A DNA stretch of 8,277 bases from Lysobacteraceae bacterium (GCA_018971925.1 JAGWZT010000069.1:1-8277); one strand, 5' to 3'; shown: positions 1 through 5,982, numbered from the stretch's first letter. Translations and numbers: made by a program. Notes: generated from the sequence alone by a model not told the origin.

Positions 1-815
<815 letters not shown>

Positions 816-820
816 GCGAG

Positions 821-908
821 CAGGTTGGGCTGACACCAGCTCTATCGGCGGAAGCCCGACATCTTTTGGCACGATCGTGTTGAGCTTCATTGCATTCAGC
901 CCAACCTG
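821..908. repeat. Inverted pair of REP-like palindromic units (REP-doublet-like element)
   Basis: The 108-bp gap between convergent genes holds two related hairpin units facing each other. A perfect 13-bp inverted repeat, CAGGTTGGGCTGA (821-833) and TCAGCCCAACCTG (896-908), forms the outside. Inside it, GAAGCCCGACA (851-861) faces TGTTGAGCTTC (878-888), which pairs at 10 of 11 positions counting one G-T. Each half can also fold alone, because GTTGGGCT pairs with AGCCCGAC in the left unit (loop about 21 nt) and with AGCTCAAC in the right unit. A perfect palindrome, CACGATCGTG, sits at 870-879. The order unit, spacer, inverted unit is that of REP doublets (BIME/REPIN). It may also act as a transcription barrier between the protease gene and apt, but no T-run follows the stem. 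Copy number in the genome is unknown. Confidence 0.7.
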
Positions 909-923
909 TAGAAGCGCAGGCGA

Positions 924-1484
924 TCAGTAGCGGATCAACGCGTTCAGCGGCACGTCCGCCGGCCAGCGCGCGCGACCGTGCAGGAATGCCAGTTCCACGA
1001 CCACAGCCGCACCTGCGATTCCGGCACCAAGCCGTTCGATCAATTGCCGCGCCGCGACCAGGGTGCCGCCCGTCGCCAGCACGTCGTCGATGATCAGCAC
1101 GCGCGCACCGGGCGCCAGGGCATCGGCGTGCACCTCCAACCGCGCCGACCCGTACTCCAGTTCAAAATCGGCCCCCAGCGTCGTCGCCGGCAGCTTGCCG
1201 GGTTTGCGCAGCGGCACGAAACCGGTATCCAGCGCGCGCGCCAATGCGGCGCCGAAGATGAATCCGCGCGCCTCGATGGCGCAGATGGCGTCGATCCCCT
1301 GTGTCCGCCACGGCGCCGCCAATGCGTCCACGCATTCGCGGAACGCCCGCGCGTCGGCCAGCAGCGGCGTGATGTCCTTGAACACCACGCCGACCTTCGG
1401 AAAATCCGGAACGTCGCGGACATGCGCGGCAAGGCGTGCGCGCAGGGCGCCATCGATCCCGGTGCCGGTAGTGGCGGCGCTCAA
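924..1484 (-). CDS. apt: Adenine phosphoribosyltransferase
   Basis: Apt converts adenine and PRPP to AMP and pyrophosphate in cytosolic purine salvage. With a TTG start at 1484 the protein has 186 residues, close to E. coli Apt (183). Visible are the N-terminal DVPDFPKVGVVFKDITPLL block (about 24-42), EARGFIFGA (71-79), the RKPGKLP loop (93-99), the LEYG segment (109-112) and the PRPP-binding VLIIDDVLATGGT motif (129-141), whose adjacent Asp residues and TGGT are all intact. The TTG overlaps the TGA of the upstream DUF2007 gene (TTGA, 1481-1484), which suggests translational coupling. No good Shine-Dalgarno lies before it. The frame also has a GTG at 1553, but this adds 23 Arg/Ala-rich residues unlike Apt and overlaps the neighbour by 73 bp. 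No ATG start is available in this frame. Function is certain, the start moderately so. Confidence 0.95.
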   Translation of the reverse strand: MSAATTGTGIDGALRARLAAHVRDVPDFPKVGVVFKDITPLLADARAFRECVDALAAPWRTQGIDAICAIEARGFIFGAALARALDTGFVPLRKPGKLPATTLGADFELEYGSARLEVHADALAPGARVLIIDDVLATGGTLVAARQLIERLGAGIAGAAVVVELAFLHGRARWPADVPLNALIRY

Positions 1485-1771
1485 ACCGGCGCGGGCTTCA
1501 GGTGCAGCGGCGGTGGCGCGGTTTCGGCGCGTTCGCCGGCCACGGGCGCGCACAGCATGTCCACGATCTCGCGCACCACCGGACCCGCGTCATCGGCGTA
1601 GACCTCGGGAACGCTGACCGTCATGAAATCTCGCGCGGGCAACTGCCCCATGCCGCCGATCAGGTATTCGCCGTTGATGAAGGCAGGGATGCCGGCGTTT
1701 TCGAGCGCATCCTTCACCAGGTGCGCATCGACGATGCCTTCGGCGTGATAGACGGTTCGCATAAACTTCAC
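1481..1771 (-). CDS. DUF2007 small protein (putative signal-transducing protein)
   Basis: This is a 96-residue protein matching the DUF2007 pattern: MRTVYHAEGIVDAHLVKDALENAG, then a short beta-rich segment (GIPAFINGEYL, GGMGQLP) and a VSVPEVYADDA stretch, followed by a disordered Ala/Pro/Glu-rich tail. The family folds like a small ferredoxin-type or ACT-like domain; its role is unproven and no catalytic residues are evident. Two starts compete. ATG at 1762 gives the usual N-terminus (MRTVYHAE). GTG at 1771 has an ideal Shine-Dalgarno (GGAAGG at 1779-1784, 7-nt spacing), whereas that site is 16 nt from the ATG, so I chose the GTG, which adds only MKF. It sits directly upstream of apt with a 4-nt overlap, so the two are very likely one operon. 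No signal peptide is seen. Confidence 0.85.
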   Translation of the reverse strand: MKFMRTVYHAEGIVDAHLVKDALENAGIPAFINGEYLIGGMGQLPARDFMTVSVPEVYADDAGPVVREIVDMLCAPVAGERAETAPPPLHLKPAPV

Positions 1772-1778
1772 GCTAATC

Positions 1779-1784
1779 CCTTCC
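1779..1784 (-). promoter_or_regulatory. Shine-Dalgarno that decides the DUF2007 start
   Basis: On the minus strand GGAAGG lies 7 nt upstream of a GTG at 1771 and 16 nt upstream of the ATG at 1762. The spacing favours the GTG as the true initiation codon. The motif is seen directly; its use is inferred. Confidence 0.6.
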
Positions 1785-1830
1785 AACGGTGTACGCAAGC
1801 GCTGGCACAAGAGGCGCAAGGACTGAAGTC

Positions 1831-1845
1831 GGCCGCTGCGCGGCC
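1831..1845. repeat. Small perfect hairpin in the DUF2007/glnS divergent region
   Basis: GGCCGC and GCGGCC flank a 3-nt loop (TGC), giving a perfect 6-bp GC stem. It lies in the 180-bp divergent intergenic region, about 60 nt from the DUF2007 start and 106 nt from the glnS start. No T-run follows on either strand, so it is not an intrinsic terminator. A role in the 5' leader of the DUF2007-apt transcript is possible but unproven, and GC-rich DNA produces such stems by chance. Confidence 0.35.
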
Positions 1846-1895
1846 TGCGAAGGGAAAGTGGAGCCGCACCTTGCCCTTACCCCTCACCATTTGCC

Positions 1896-1923
1896 TTTTG
1901 CTCGCTCGCAACAGCGTTACACT
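1896..1923 (+). promoter_or_regulatory. Weak candidate sigma-70 promoter for glnS
   Basis: A TACACT hexamer (1918-1923, four matches to TATAAT) lies about 29 nt before the glnS ATG. The best -35 at about 16-nt spacing is TTTTGC (1896-1901), which is a poor match. The region around 1880-1925 is locally AT-richer than its surroundings, which fits a promoter, but the hexamers are weak and transcription could start elsewhere. Confidence 0.25.
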
Positions 1924-1951
1924 TGCGAGTTGACCTGCACCGGAACCGAAC

Positions 1952-3685
1952 ATGGCGGACGAAAGCAGCCCCGTCGTCACCAACTTCATCCGCCAGATCG
2001 TGTTGGCCGACCGCGAAGCTGGTCGGCTTGGCGGCGGCCCGAAAACCCGTTTTCCGCCTGAACCCAACGGCCACCTGCACCTCGGGCACGCGAAAGCGAT
2101 CTGCCTCGATTTCGGCATCGCGCGCGAGTTCGGCGGCAGCTGCAACCTGCGCCTCGACGACACCAACCCCGGCAAGGAAGACCCGGCCTTCGTCGAGGGC
2201 ATCAAGGATTCGGTGCGCTGGCTGGGTTTCGAATGGAGCGAGCTGCGCCACGCCTCCGATTATTTCGAAGCGCTTTACCGCGCCGCGCTGAAACTGATCG
2301 AAGACGGCAAAGCGTACGTGGACGATCTTGATGCCGAACAGGTGCGTGCGTACCGCGGCACACTCACCGAACCCGGCCGCGATTCGCCGCACCGCGGCCG
2401 TCCGGTCGAGGAAAACCTGGATTTGTTCCGGCGCATGCGCGCGGGCGAATTCGCGGATGGTGCGCGCACGCTGCGCGCGAAGATCGACATGGCATCGGGC
2501 AACATCAACTTGCGCGATCCGGCGCTGTACCGCATCCGCAAGATCGCGCACCAGAACACCGGCGACGCCTGGCCGATCTACCCGATGTACGACTTCGCGC
2601 ATTCGCTGTCCGACGCGCTGGAAGGCATCACGCATTCCTTCTGCACGCTGGAGTTCGAGGATCACCGCCCGCTGTACGACTGGTGCGTGGACAACGTCGA
2701 TCTACCCCATCATCCCGAACTGTGGCAGCCGCTGGTCGACGGCGGCTTGCCAACGGCGCCGTCGAAACCGCGCCAGATCGAATTCGCGCGGGGCAATCTT
2801 TCCTACACCGTGATGAGCAAGCGCAAGCTCGCGGAACTGGTTAACGACGGTCGCGTGGATGGTTGGGACGATCCGCGCATGCCGACGCTGGCCGGCGTGC
2901 GCCGGCGCGGCTTCACCGCCGCGGCGATCCGCATGTTCTGGGAACGCGCGGGACTCTCGAAGCAGAACAGCGTGATCGACTACGGCGTGCTGGAAGGCTG
3001 CGTGCGCGAGGATCTGGACGTCCACGCACCCCGCCGGATGGCGGTGCTCGACCCATTGAAGCTCACGATCACCAACCTGCCGGACGATTACGGCGAAACG
3101 CTGGCGTTTCCCAACCATCCGAAGGACGAATCGTTCGGCACCCGCGAAGTCCCGTTCGCGCGCGACGTGCTGATCGAACGCGAAGACTTCGCGGAAGTGC
3201 CGCCGAAAGGTTACAAGCGGCTCATCCCCGGCGGTGAAGTGCGCCTGCGCGGCGTCGGCATCGTGCGTTGCGAAGAAGTGGTGAAGGATGCCTCGGGCAC
3301 CATCTCCGGACTCCGCTGCACGCTGGATCCCGAATCCCGCCACGGCATGGAAGGCGCCAACCGCAAGGTCAAGGGCACCATCCATTGGGTCAGCGCACGG
3401 CATGCGATCGAGGCCGAGGTGCGCTTGTACGACCGACTGTTCGATATCGCCGATCCCGACGGCGATGCCGACGGCAAAACCTGGCTGGACCATCTGAACC
3501 CGCATTCGCGCCACAGCGCGCGCGGATATCTGGAACCGTCGTTGCGCAACGCCGCGCCCGAACAACACTTCCAGTTCGAACGCATCGGTTACTTCGTCAC
3601 CGATCGCCACGACCATTCACGCGAGCGCCCGGTATTCAACCGCACGGTGACGTTGCGCGACGCGTGGTCGCAAGGCACGCGCTGA
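1952..3685 (+). CDS. glnS: Glutaminyl-tRNA synthetase
   Basis: GlnRS charges tRNA-Gln with glutamine in the cytosol; it is a class Ic synthetase. The 577-residue protein carries the HIGH-type motif PPEPNGHLHLGHA (35-47), DDTNP in the Rossmann fold, the GTLTEPGRDSPHRGRPVEENL block, YPMYDFAH, and the KMSKS-type loop VMSKR (287-291). The C-terminal anticodon-binding beta-barrels follow (KGTIHWVSARHAIEAEVRLYDRLF) and it ends with RPVFNRTVTLRD, as in E. coli GlnRS. E. coli GlnRS has 554 residues; part of the difference is an insert of about 18 residues at 256-273, just before the RQIEF and KMSKS region. The ATG at 1952 gives the expected N-terminus (VTNFIRQI); the ribosome-binding site is weak. 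It is likely monocistronic: divergent from DUF2007, with a gap of about 300 nt downstream. Confidence 0.98.
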   Translation: MADESSPVVTNFIRQIVLADREAGRLGGGPKTRFPPEPNGHLHLGHAKAICLDFGIAREFGGSCNLRLDDTNPGKEDPAFVEGIKDSVRWLGFEWSELRHASDYFEALYRAALKLIEDGKAYVDDLDAEQVRAYRGTLTEPGRDSPHRGRPVEENLDLFRRMRAGEFADGARTLRAKIDMASGNINLRDPALYRIRKIAHQNTGDAWPIYPMYDFAHSLSDALEGITHSFCTLEFEDHRPLYDWCVDNVDLPHHPELWQPLVDGGLPTAPSKPRQIEFARGNLSYTVMSKRKLAELVNDGRVDGWDDPRMPTLAGVRRRGFTAAAIRMFWERAGLSKQNSVIDYGVLEGCVREDLDVHAPRRMAVLDPLKLTITNLPDDYGETLAFPNHPKDESFGTREVPFARDVLIEREDFAEVPPKGYKRLIPGGEVRLRGVGIVRCEEVVKDASGTISGLRCTLDPESRHGMEGANRKVKGTIHWVSARHAIEAEVRLYDRLFDIADPDGDADGKTWLDHLNPHSRHSARGYLEPSLRNAAPEQHFQFERIGYFVTDRHDHSRERPVFNRTVTLRDAWSQGTR

Positions 3686-3981
3686 GGCGCTGCGCACGCT
3701 GTTTGCGCGGCAGGCCTGCGCCACCCGCCACACGGGCGGCTTGAAATGGGCCTGATCCCGAACACTGGCTGAAGCTCCGTCGGGATGCGGGCACGCTTCG
3801 AGAACGCACGCGTCCAGCCATTCCGCGGCTTGCGTCACCCCCGTTGCAACCAACCTGAACGCGGCCGCTATCGACCACCGGAATTTTCACATTGCGGTTA
3901 GTGGCCGGTCATTTTTCTGTTGCTACGTTCGATCGGCATCGTCATTTCCAGACGGCGCTTCCGACACAACAGGAGATCACG
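3686..3981. other. Intergenic region downstream of glnS with no convincing gene
   Basis: These 296 nt hold no open frame with recognisable protein content on either strand. Short inverted repeats are present: a perfect palindrome GCAGGCCTGC (3710-3719) and a CCGCC/GGCGG stem (3725-3729 with 3735-3739, 5-nt loop). Neither is followed by a clear T-run, so a glnS terminator is only a guess. From about 3880 the sequence becomes AT-richer (around ATTTTTC at 3911-3917), which could mark the promoter of the downstream small genes, but I see no consensus -35/-10 pair that I can defend. Confidence 0.5.
3971..3975 (+). promoter_or_regulatory. Strong Shine-Dalgarno before a 16-codon ORF
   Basis: AGGAG lies 6 nt upstream of the ATG at 3982, an optimal arrangement and one of the best in the window. 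It supports real translation initiation there even though the frame closes after 16 codons. Confidence 0.55.
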
Positions 3982-4032
3982 ATGAAACATTCGCGCATTG
4001 CCCCCGTCGTCGCCGACGCCTGTGCGGCTTGA
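3982..4032 (+). CDS. 16-residue mini-ORF: leader peptide or stub of a small exported protein
   Basis: ATG at 3982 opens a 16-codon frame, MKHSRIAPVVADACAA, closed by TGA at 4030-4032. A near-ideal AGGAG precedes it at 6-nt spacing. The peptide looks like the start of a lipoprotein or Sec signal (Lys/Arg start, hydrophobic stretch, Ala-Cys-Ala), but it stops before a mature region. It ends 18 nt before the CsbD gene, so it may be a translated leader coupled to that gene, or the remains of a small lipoprotein gene (entericidin-like genes often keep company with CsbD genes; this comparison is inference). The strong ribosome-binding site is direct evidence; the function is unknown. Confidence 0.4.
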   Translation: MKHSRIAPVVADACAA

Positions 4033-4050
4033 AGTCGAAGGACTGATGCC

Positions 4051-4305
4051 ATGCCTGCCCTCGAGCCGGCCATCGAGCAATGGAAGCCCGATGTGGGTCA
4101 CGACAGGATCAAGCAAGAGTGGACGGAAATATCCGACAAGCTGCGCCGCCGCTGGCGCAAGCTGACCTGGGACGACGTCCTGTTCAAGGACGGCAGCGCC
4201 GAATATCTCGCCCGCGTCCTGCAGGACCGCTACGGCATGGACCGGCGCGAGGCGTTGCTGCAGGTACATGAATTCGAGAGCCAGATGCAGGCGAGCACGT
4301 TGTAG
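4051..4305 (+). CDS. CsbD-family stress-response protein (YjbJ-like)
   Basis: This 84-residue, charged, soluble protein fits the CsbD family. The family signature is seen in order: a Trp near the start (EQWKPD), KQEWTEISDKLRRRWRKLTWDDV, a Gly-containing turn (KDGSAEYLARVLQDRYGM) and a C-terminal helix with Glu/Gln (ALLQVHEFESQ). This parallels E. coli YjbJ (KVKEQWGKLTDDD, then LVGKIQERYGY). CsbD proteins are induced by general or osmotic stress; no enzymatic role is known. The ATG at 4051 is chosen because AAGGA precedes it at about 8-nt spacing and the family motif starts within 10 residues. It follows the 16-codon ORF by 18 nt and lies in the same direction as the YtjA gene 242 nt downstream, a frequent partner in stress-induced small-gene clusters. 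Confidence 0.85.
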   Translation: MPALEPAIEQWKPDVGHDRIKQEWTEISDKLRRRWRKLTWDDVLFKDGSAEYLARVLQDRYGMDRREALLQVHEFESQMQASTL

Positions 4306-4340
4306 GTTCATCGGTGCGTGGATGCTCGCAGGGATCGCGA

Positions 4341-4365
4341 CGTTCGCGCACCGACCTCGCGAACG
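4341..4365. repeat. 8-bp inverted repeat downstream of the CsbD gene
   Basis: CGTTCGCG (4341-4348) and CGCGAACG (4358-4365) are perfect complements around a 9-nt loop, 36 nt after the CsbD stop. The stem is followed by AAAAC rather than T residues, so it is not a classical terminator on this strand. It could stabilise the 3' end of the CsbD mRNA or be a protein-binding site. A second small stem, AAACGC-GCT-GCGTTT, follows at 4367-4381. Confidence 0.45.
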
Positions 4366-4481
4366 AAAACGCGCTGCGTTTCCAGACGGCTTCAGGGAAG
4401 GAGCCGAGTCGGCCCGGCCACTCTCCCCTCCGTGCCCGGCCGGCATCCCGCCCCGCGTCGATTTCGACAGGGCGGACCCTG

Positions 4482-4514
4482 CTCCGGACGAGTGAAGGAG
4501 TCGCTCGTTCGGAG
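4482..4514 (+). terminator. Strong hairpin: possible terminator or leader structure before ytjA
   Basis: CTCCGGACGAG (4482-4492) pairs with CTCGTTCGGAG (4504-4514) over 11 bp with a single G-T pair and an 11-nt loop. The 3' flank is GCTTTCTC, a short, interrupted T stretch. It could end transcripts coming from the CsbD gene, or be a structured 5' leader of ytjA, whose ribosome-binding site starts 22 nt later. The loop itself contains GAAGGAG, a Shine-Dalgarno-like sequence. The stem is directly visible; the terminator role is only one of two options because the T-run is poor. Confidence 0.4.
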
Positions 4515-4547
4515 GCTTTCTCAACGACGCAGCATCAGGAGAACCCC

Positions 4548-4712
4548 ATGCTGTATTACGCCATCGTCTTTCTGATCATCGCACTCGTCGCTGGCTTCTT
4601 CGGCTTCTTCGGCATCGCTGGCCTTGCGGCCAGCATCGCGAAGATCCTGTTTGTCATTTTCATCATCCTGTTCATCGTCTCGTTGGTCTTCGGGCGCCGC
4701 CGGCCCCCCTGA
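4548..4712 (+). CDS. ytjA: YtjA/DUF1328 small inner-membrane protein
   Basis: This 54-residue protein is almost entirely hydrophobic, with two predicted membrane helices (about 2-23 and 30-49) joined by a Gly-rich turn (FGFFGIAGLAA), and ends in a basic tail, FGRRRPP. It parallels E. coli YtjA along its whole length ([36 protein letters not shown], GRKRP). The function of the family is unknown; members are often stress- or stationary-phase-induced and lie next to CsbD genes, as here. The start is firm: AGGAG (4537-4541) lies 6 nt before the ATG. The much longer open frame upstream is an artefact of GC-rich DNA. It converges with the ArsR-type regulator, with only 28 nt between the stops. Confidence 0.92.
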   Translation: MLYYAIVFLIIALVAGFFGFFGIAGLAASIAKILFVIFIILFIVSLVFGRRRPP

Positions 4713-4720
4713 GCGGATCG

Positions 4721-4735
4721 CGCGGCGTGACCGCG
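4721..4735. repeat. Small stem between convergent ytjA and regulator genes
   Basis: CGCGG and CCGCG flank a 5-nt loop (CGTGA) in the 28-nt gap between two convergent stop codons. The position suits a bidirectional transcription end, but the stem is short and has no T-run on either side. Weak call. Confidence 0.25.
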
Positions 4736-4740
4736 GACCA

Positions 4741-5430
4741 TCAAGGCTCGATGCCGAAACGGTCCCGGAAAGCACGATGCCCGGCACGGGTCATCTCCAG
4801 CGCGCGACTGTCGAGATCGCGCACGATCCACTTTCGATCCAGTAGTGCCCGCAACACGCCGGCACCCAGTGCGCCGGCGAGGTGCGGCCGGCGCTCGCTC
4901 CAGTCGAGGCACCCGCATGCAAAGCGCCGGCGCGACGCACGCGCCATATCGATATCGACGCCGAGGCCCAGCAATCCTTGTGCACCGGCGCGCGTGACGT
5001 CATAGACGCCGTCGCCGCGTGACAACCAGCACAGCGCAAACAGGCGGTCGTGCAGGCGGACCGCCAGCGTGCCCGCCATGTGGTCGTAACACGTGCGCGC
5101 CACGCGCAAGCGTTCGGGCGTGTTGGGGACAAAGCGTGCGCGCGGCTCGCCCGCCACCACCGTCAAGGCTTCGAGGGCCGCGGCGACGTGGGCGTCGTGC
5201 AGGCTGTAGTAACGGTGGCGCCCCTGCGGCAAAACCCTGACCAGCCGCCGCACCGTCAACTTTGCAAGGTGCACGCTCGCGGTGGATGCGCTCACGCCCG
5301 CAACCGCGGCGAGTTCCGTACTGGTGCGCGCGTGTCCGTCGAGGAGACGGCACAGCATCCGCGCGCGCGCGGGCTCCGCGATCGCGGCCGCGACACCGGC
5401 AATGGGGGCGTCGTTGTCTTCTGCATCCAT
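4741..5430 (-). CDS. ArsR-family winged-helix transcriptional regulator
   Basis: This is a 229-residue DNA-binding regulator. The N-terminal 80 residues form an ArsR winged helix: an IAEPARARMLCRLLDG helix (17-32), TSTELAAVAGVSASTASVHLAKL as helix-turn-helix (36-58), then the wing with GRHRYYSL (70-77). The C-terminal 150 residues are larger than in minimal ArsR/SmtB proteins and carry TCYDHMAG (Cys114, His117) and ACGCLDWSERRPHLAG (Cys172, Cys174), followed by a second small winged-helix-like end. These blocks recur in a subgroup of ArsR-like regulators whose effector I do not know; the Cys/His residues could bind metal or sense redox, but this is inference. ATG at 5430 is chosen as the start; ATGs at 5472 and 5475 add 14-15 residues. 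It is transcribed divergently from the NIPSNAP-racemase-hydrolase operon, which it probably controls. Confidence 0.88.
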   Translation of the reverse strand: MDAEDNDAPIAGVAAAIAEPARARMLCRLLDGHARTSTELAAVAGVSASTASVHLAKLTVRRLVRVLPQGRHRYYSLHDAHVAAALEALTVVAGEPRARFVPNTPERLRVARTCYDHMAGTLAVRLHDRLFALCWLSRGDGVYDVTRAGAQGLLGLGVDIDMARASRRRFACGCLDWSERRPHLAGALGAGVLRALLDRKWIVRDLDSRALEMTRAGHRAFRDRFGIEP

Positions 5431-5444
5431 ACTTTCACGATAAT
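5414..5444 (+). promoter_or_regulatory. Candidate sigma-70 promoter for the NIPSNAP-racemase-hydrolase operon
   Basis: GATAAT (5439-5444) matches the -10 consensus at five of six positions; TTGTCT (5414-5419) is the best -35, at a slightly long 19-nt spacing. It points towards the NIPSNAP gene and lies within the first codons and upstream edge of the divergent regulator gene. The -10 sits inside the inverted repeat 5435-5454, which suits repression by the neighbouring ArsR-type protein. Confidence 0.4.
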
Positions 5445-5454
5445 CAAAGCGTGA
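5435..5454. promoter_or_regulatory. Candidate operator for the ArsR-type regulator
   Basis: TCACG (5435-5439) and CGTGA (5450-5454) form an inverted repeat with a 10-nt AT-rich centre (ATAATCAAAG). Half-site spacing of about 15 bp centre to centre, the AT-rich core and the position between divergent genes are as expected for a dimeric winged-helix repressor. It overlaps the -10 element GATAAT on the plus strand and lies just upstream of the regulator start on the minus strand, so one bound dimer could affect both directions. Confidence 0.45.
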
Positions 5455-5481
5455 CAGCCGCGCAAGCGCCATCATGCGCGC

Positions 5482-5649
5482 ATGAAATCCCGGCCACGCC
5501 CGCCCACGACACCCGACATCGACAACCCGGACCGCCGCACGTTCCTTTTGCAAGGCGCCGTTCTGGCCGCGGGCGCCGCAACGTGGCACCCCGGTCTCCT
5601 CACCGCACCGTCCACGTCACCCGAACCCCGTCACATCAGGAGCTTCGCC
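5482..5649 (+). other. In-frame Tat-signal-like extension upstream of the NIPSNAP gene
   Basis: An ATG at 5482 opens 56 codons that run without a stop into the NIPSNAP frame. The peptide contains NPDRRTFLLQGAVLAAGAA, which has the twin-arginine pair, a following hydrophobic stretch of about 16 residues and an acidic/Pro-rich lead-in, as in Tat signals. By my count 43 of the 55 codons after the ATG end in G or C, as expected of coding DNA here. No Shine-Dalgarno precedes the ATG, while the internal ATG at 5650 has an excellent one. It is either an alternative N-terminus giving an exported form, or the leftover signal sequence of a lost gene fused in frame. Confidence 0.5.
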
Positions 5650-5982
5650 ATGAAGATCGTCTGCATCATCCGCTACGAAATCGACCCGTACCAGCGCGAC
5701 GCGTTCAAGACCTATGCGGAAAACTGGGGCAAGGTCATCCCGCGCTGCGGCGGCCACCTGATCGGCTATTTCCTGCCGTGGCAAGGCACCAACGACATTG
5801 GCTGGGGTCTGATCGGATTCGACACCCTCGCTTCCTACGAGGCCTATCAGGCGCGCCTGCGCGAAGATGCCGATGGCAGGAAGAACTTTGCCTTCGCACA
5901 GGAGAAGCGCTTTATCCTGAGGGAAGAAAGAAATTTCATCGAAGTGGTGGAAGGCACGTTCGACATTCCTGCCGCGGCGTGA
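5650..5982 (+). CDS. NIPSNAP-family protein
   Basis: This 110-residue, probably cytosolic protein starts MKIVCIIRYEIDPYQRDAF and has the pattern of small bacterial NIPSNAP proteins, which adopt a dimeric ferredoxin-like (alpha-beta barrel) fold: beta strand with xRYEIDP, helix with FKTYAENWGKVIPRCGG, HLIGYFLPWQG, a second strand GWGLIGFD, helix SYEAYQARLRED, and a C-terminal FIEVVEGTF strand. The biochemical role of these proteins is unknown; related folds act as monooxygenases or mutases, and no metal or haem ligands stand out. The start at 5650 is supported by AGGAG (5638-5642) with 7-nt spacing, but the frame is open back to an ATG at 5482 that would add a Tat-like leader. It is the first gene of an operon with a racemase and a hydrolase. 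Family fairly sure; function not. Confidence 0.82.
   Translation: MKIVCIIRYEIDPYQRDAFKTYAENWGKVIPRCGGHLIGYFLPWQGTNDIGWGLIGFDTLASYEAYQARLREDADGRKNFAFAQEKRFILREERNFIEVVEGTFDIPAAA

Noticed and set aside
978..1617. Plus-strand frames opposite apt
   Set aside because: They are antisense to intact apt motifs and DUF2007 and show no domain.
1877..2665. 262-codon minus-strand frame over the glnS 5' half
   Set aside because: Antisense shadow of glnS with no recognisable domain or ribosome-binding site.
2702..3616. 304-codon minus-strand frame inside glnS
   Set aside because: It lies fully antisense to conserved GlnRS sequence and its His/Ala/Val/Phe-rich translation mirrors glnS codon bias.
3877..3917. 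Possible glnS terminator: ACCGG/CCGGT followed by CATTTTTC
   Set aside because: The stem is only 5 bp with a loop of 23 nt, and it lies almost 200 nt after the glnS stop; too weak to call.
3903..3923. Sigma-54-like TGGC...TTGCT before the small stress genes
   Set aside because: The GG to GC distance is far longer than the 10 nt needed for -24/-12 promoters.
3898..4524. 208-codon minus-strand frame across the CsbD gene
   Set aside because: It is antisense to the clearly recognisable CsbD protein, has low-complexity Arg/Ser/Gly content and no family pattern; typical of high-GC shadow frames.
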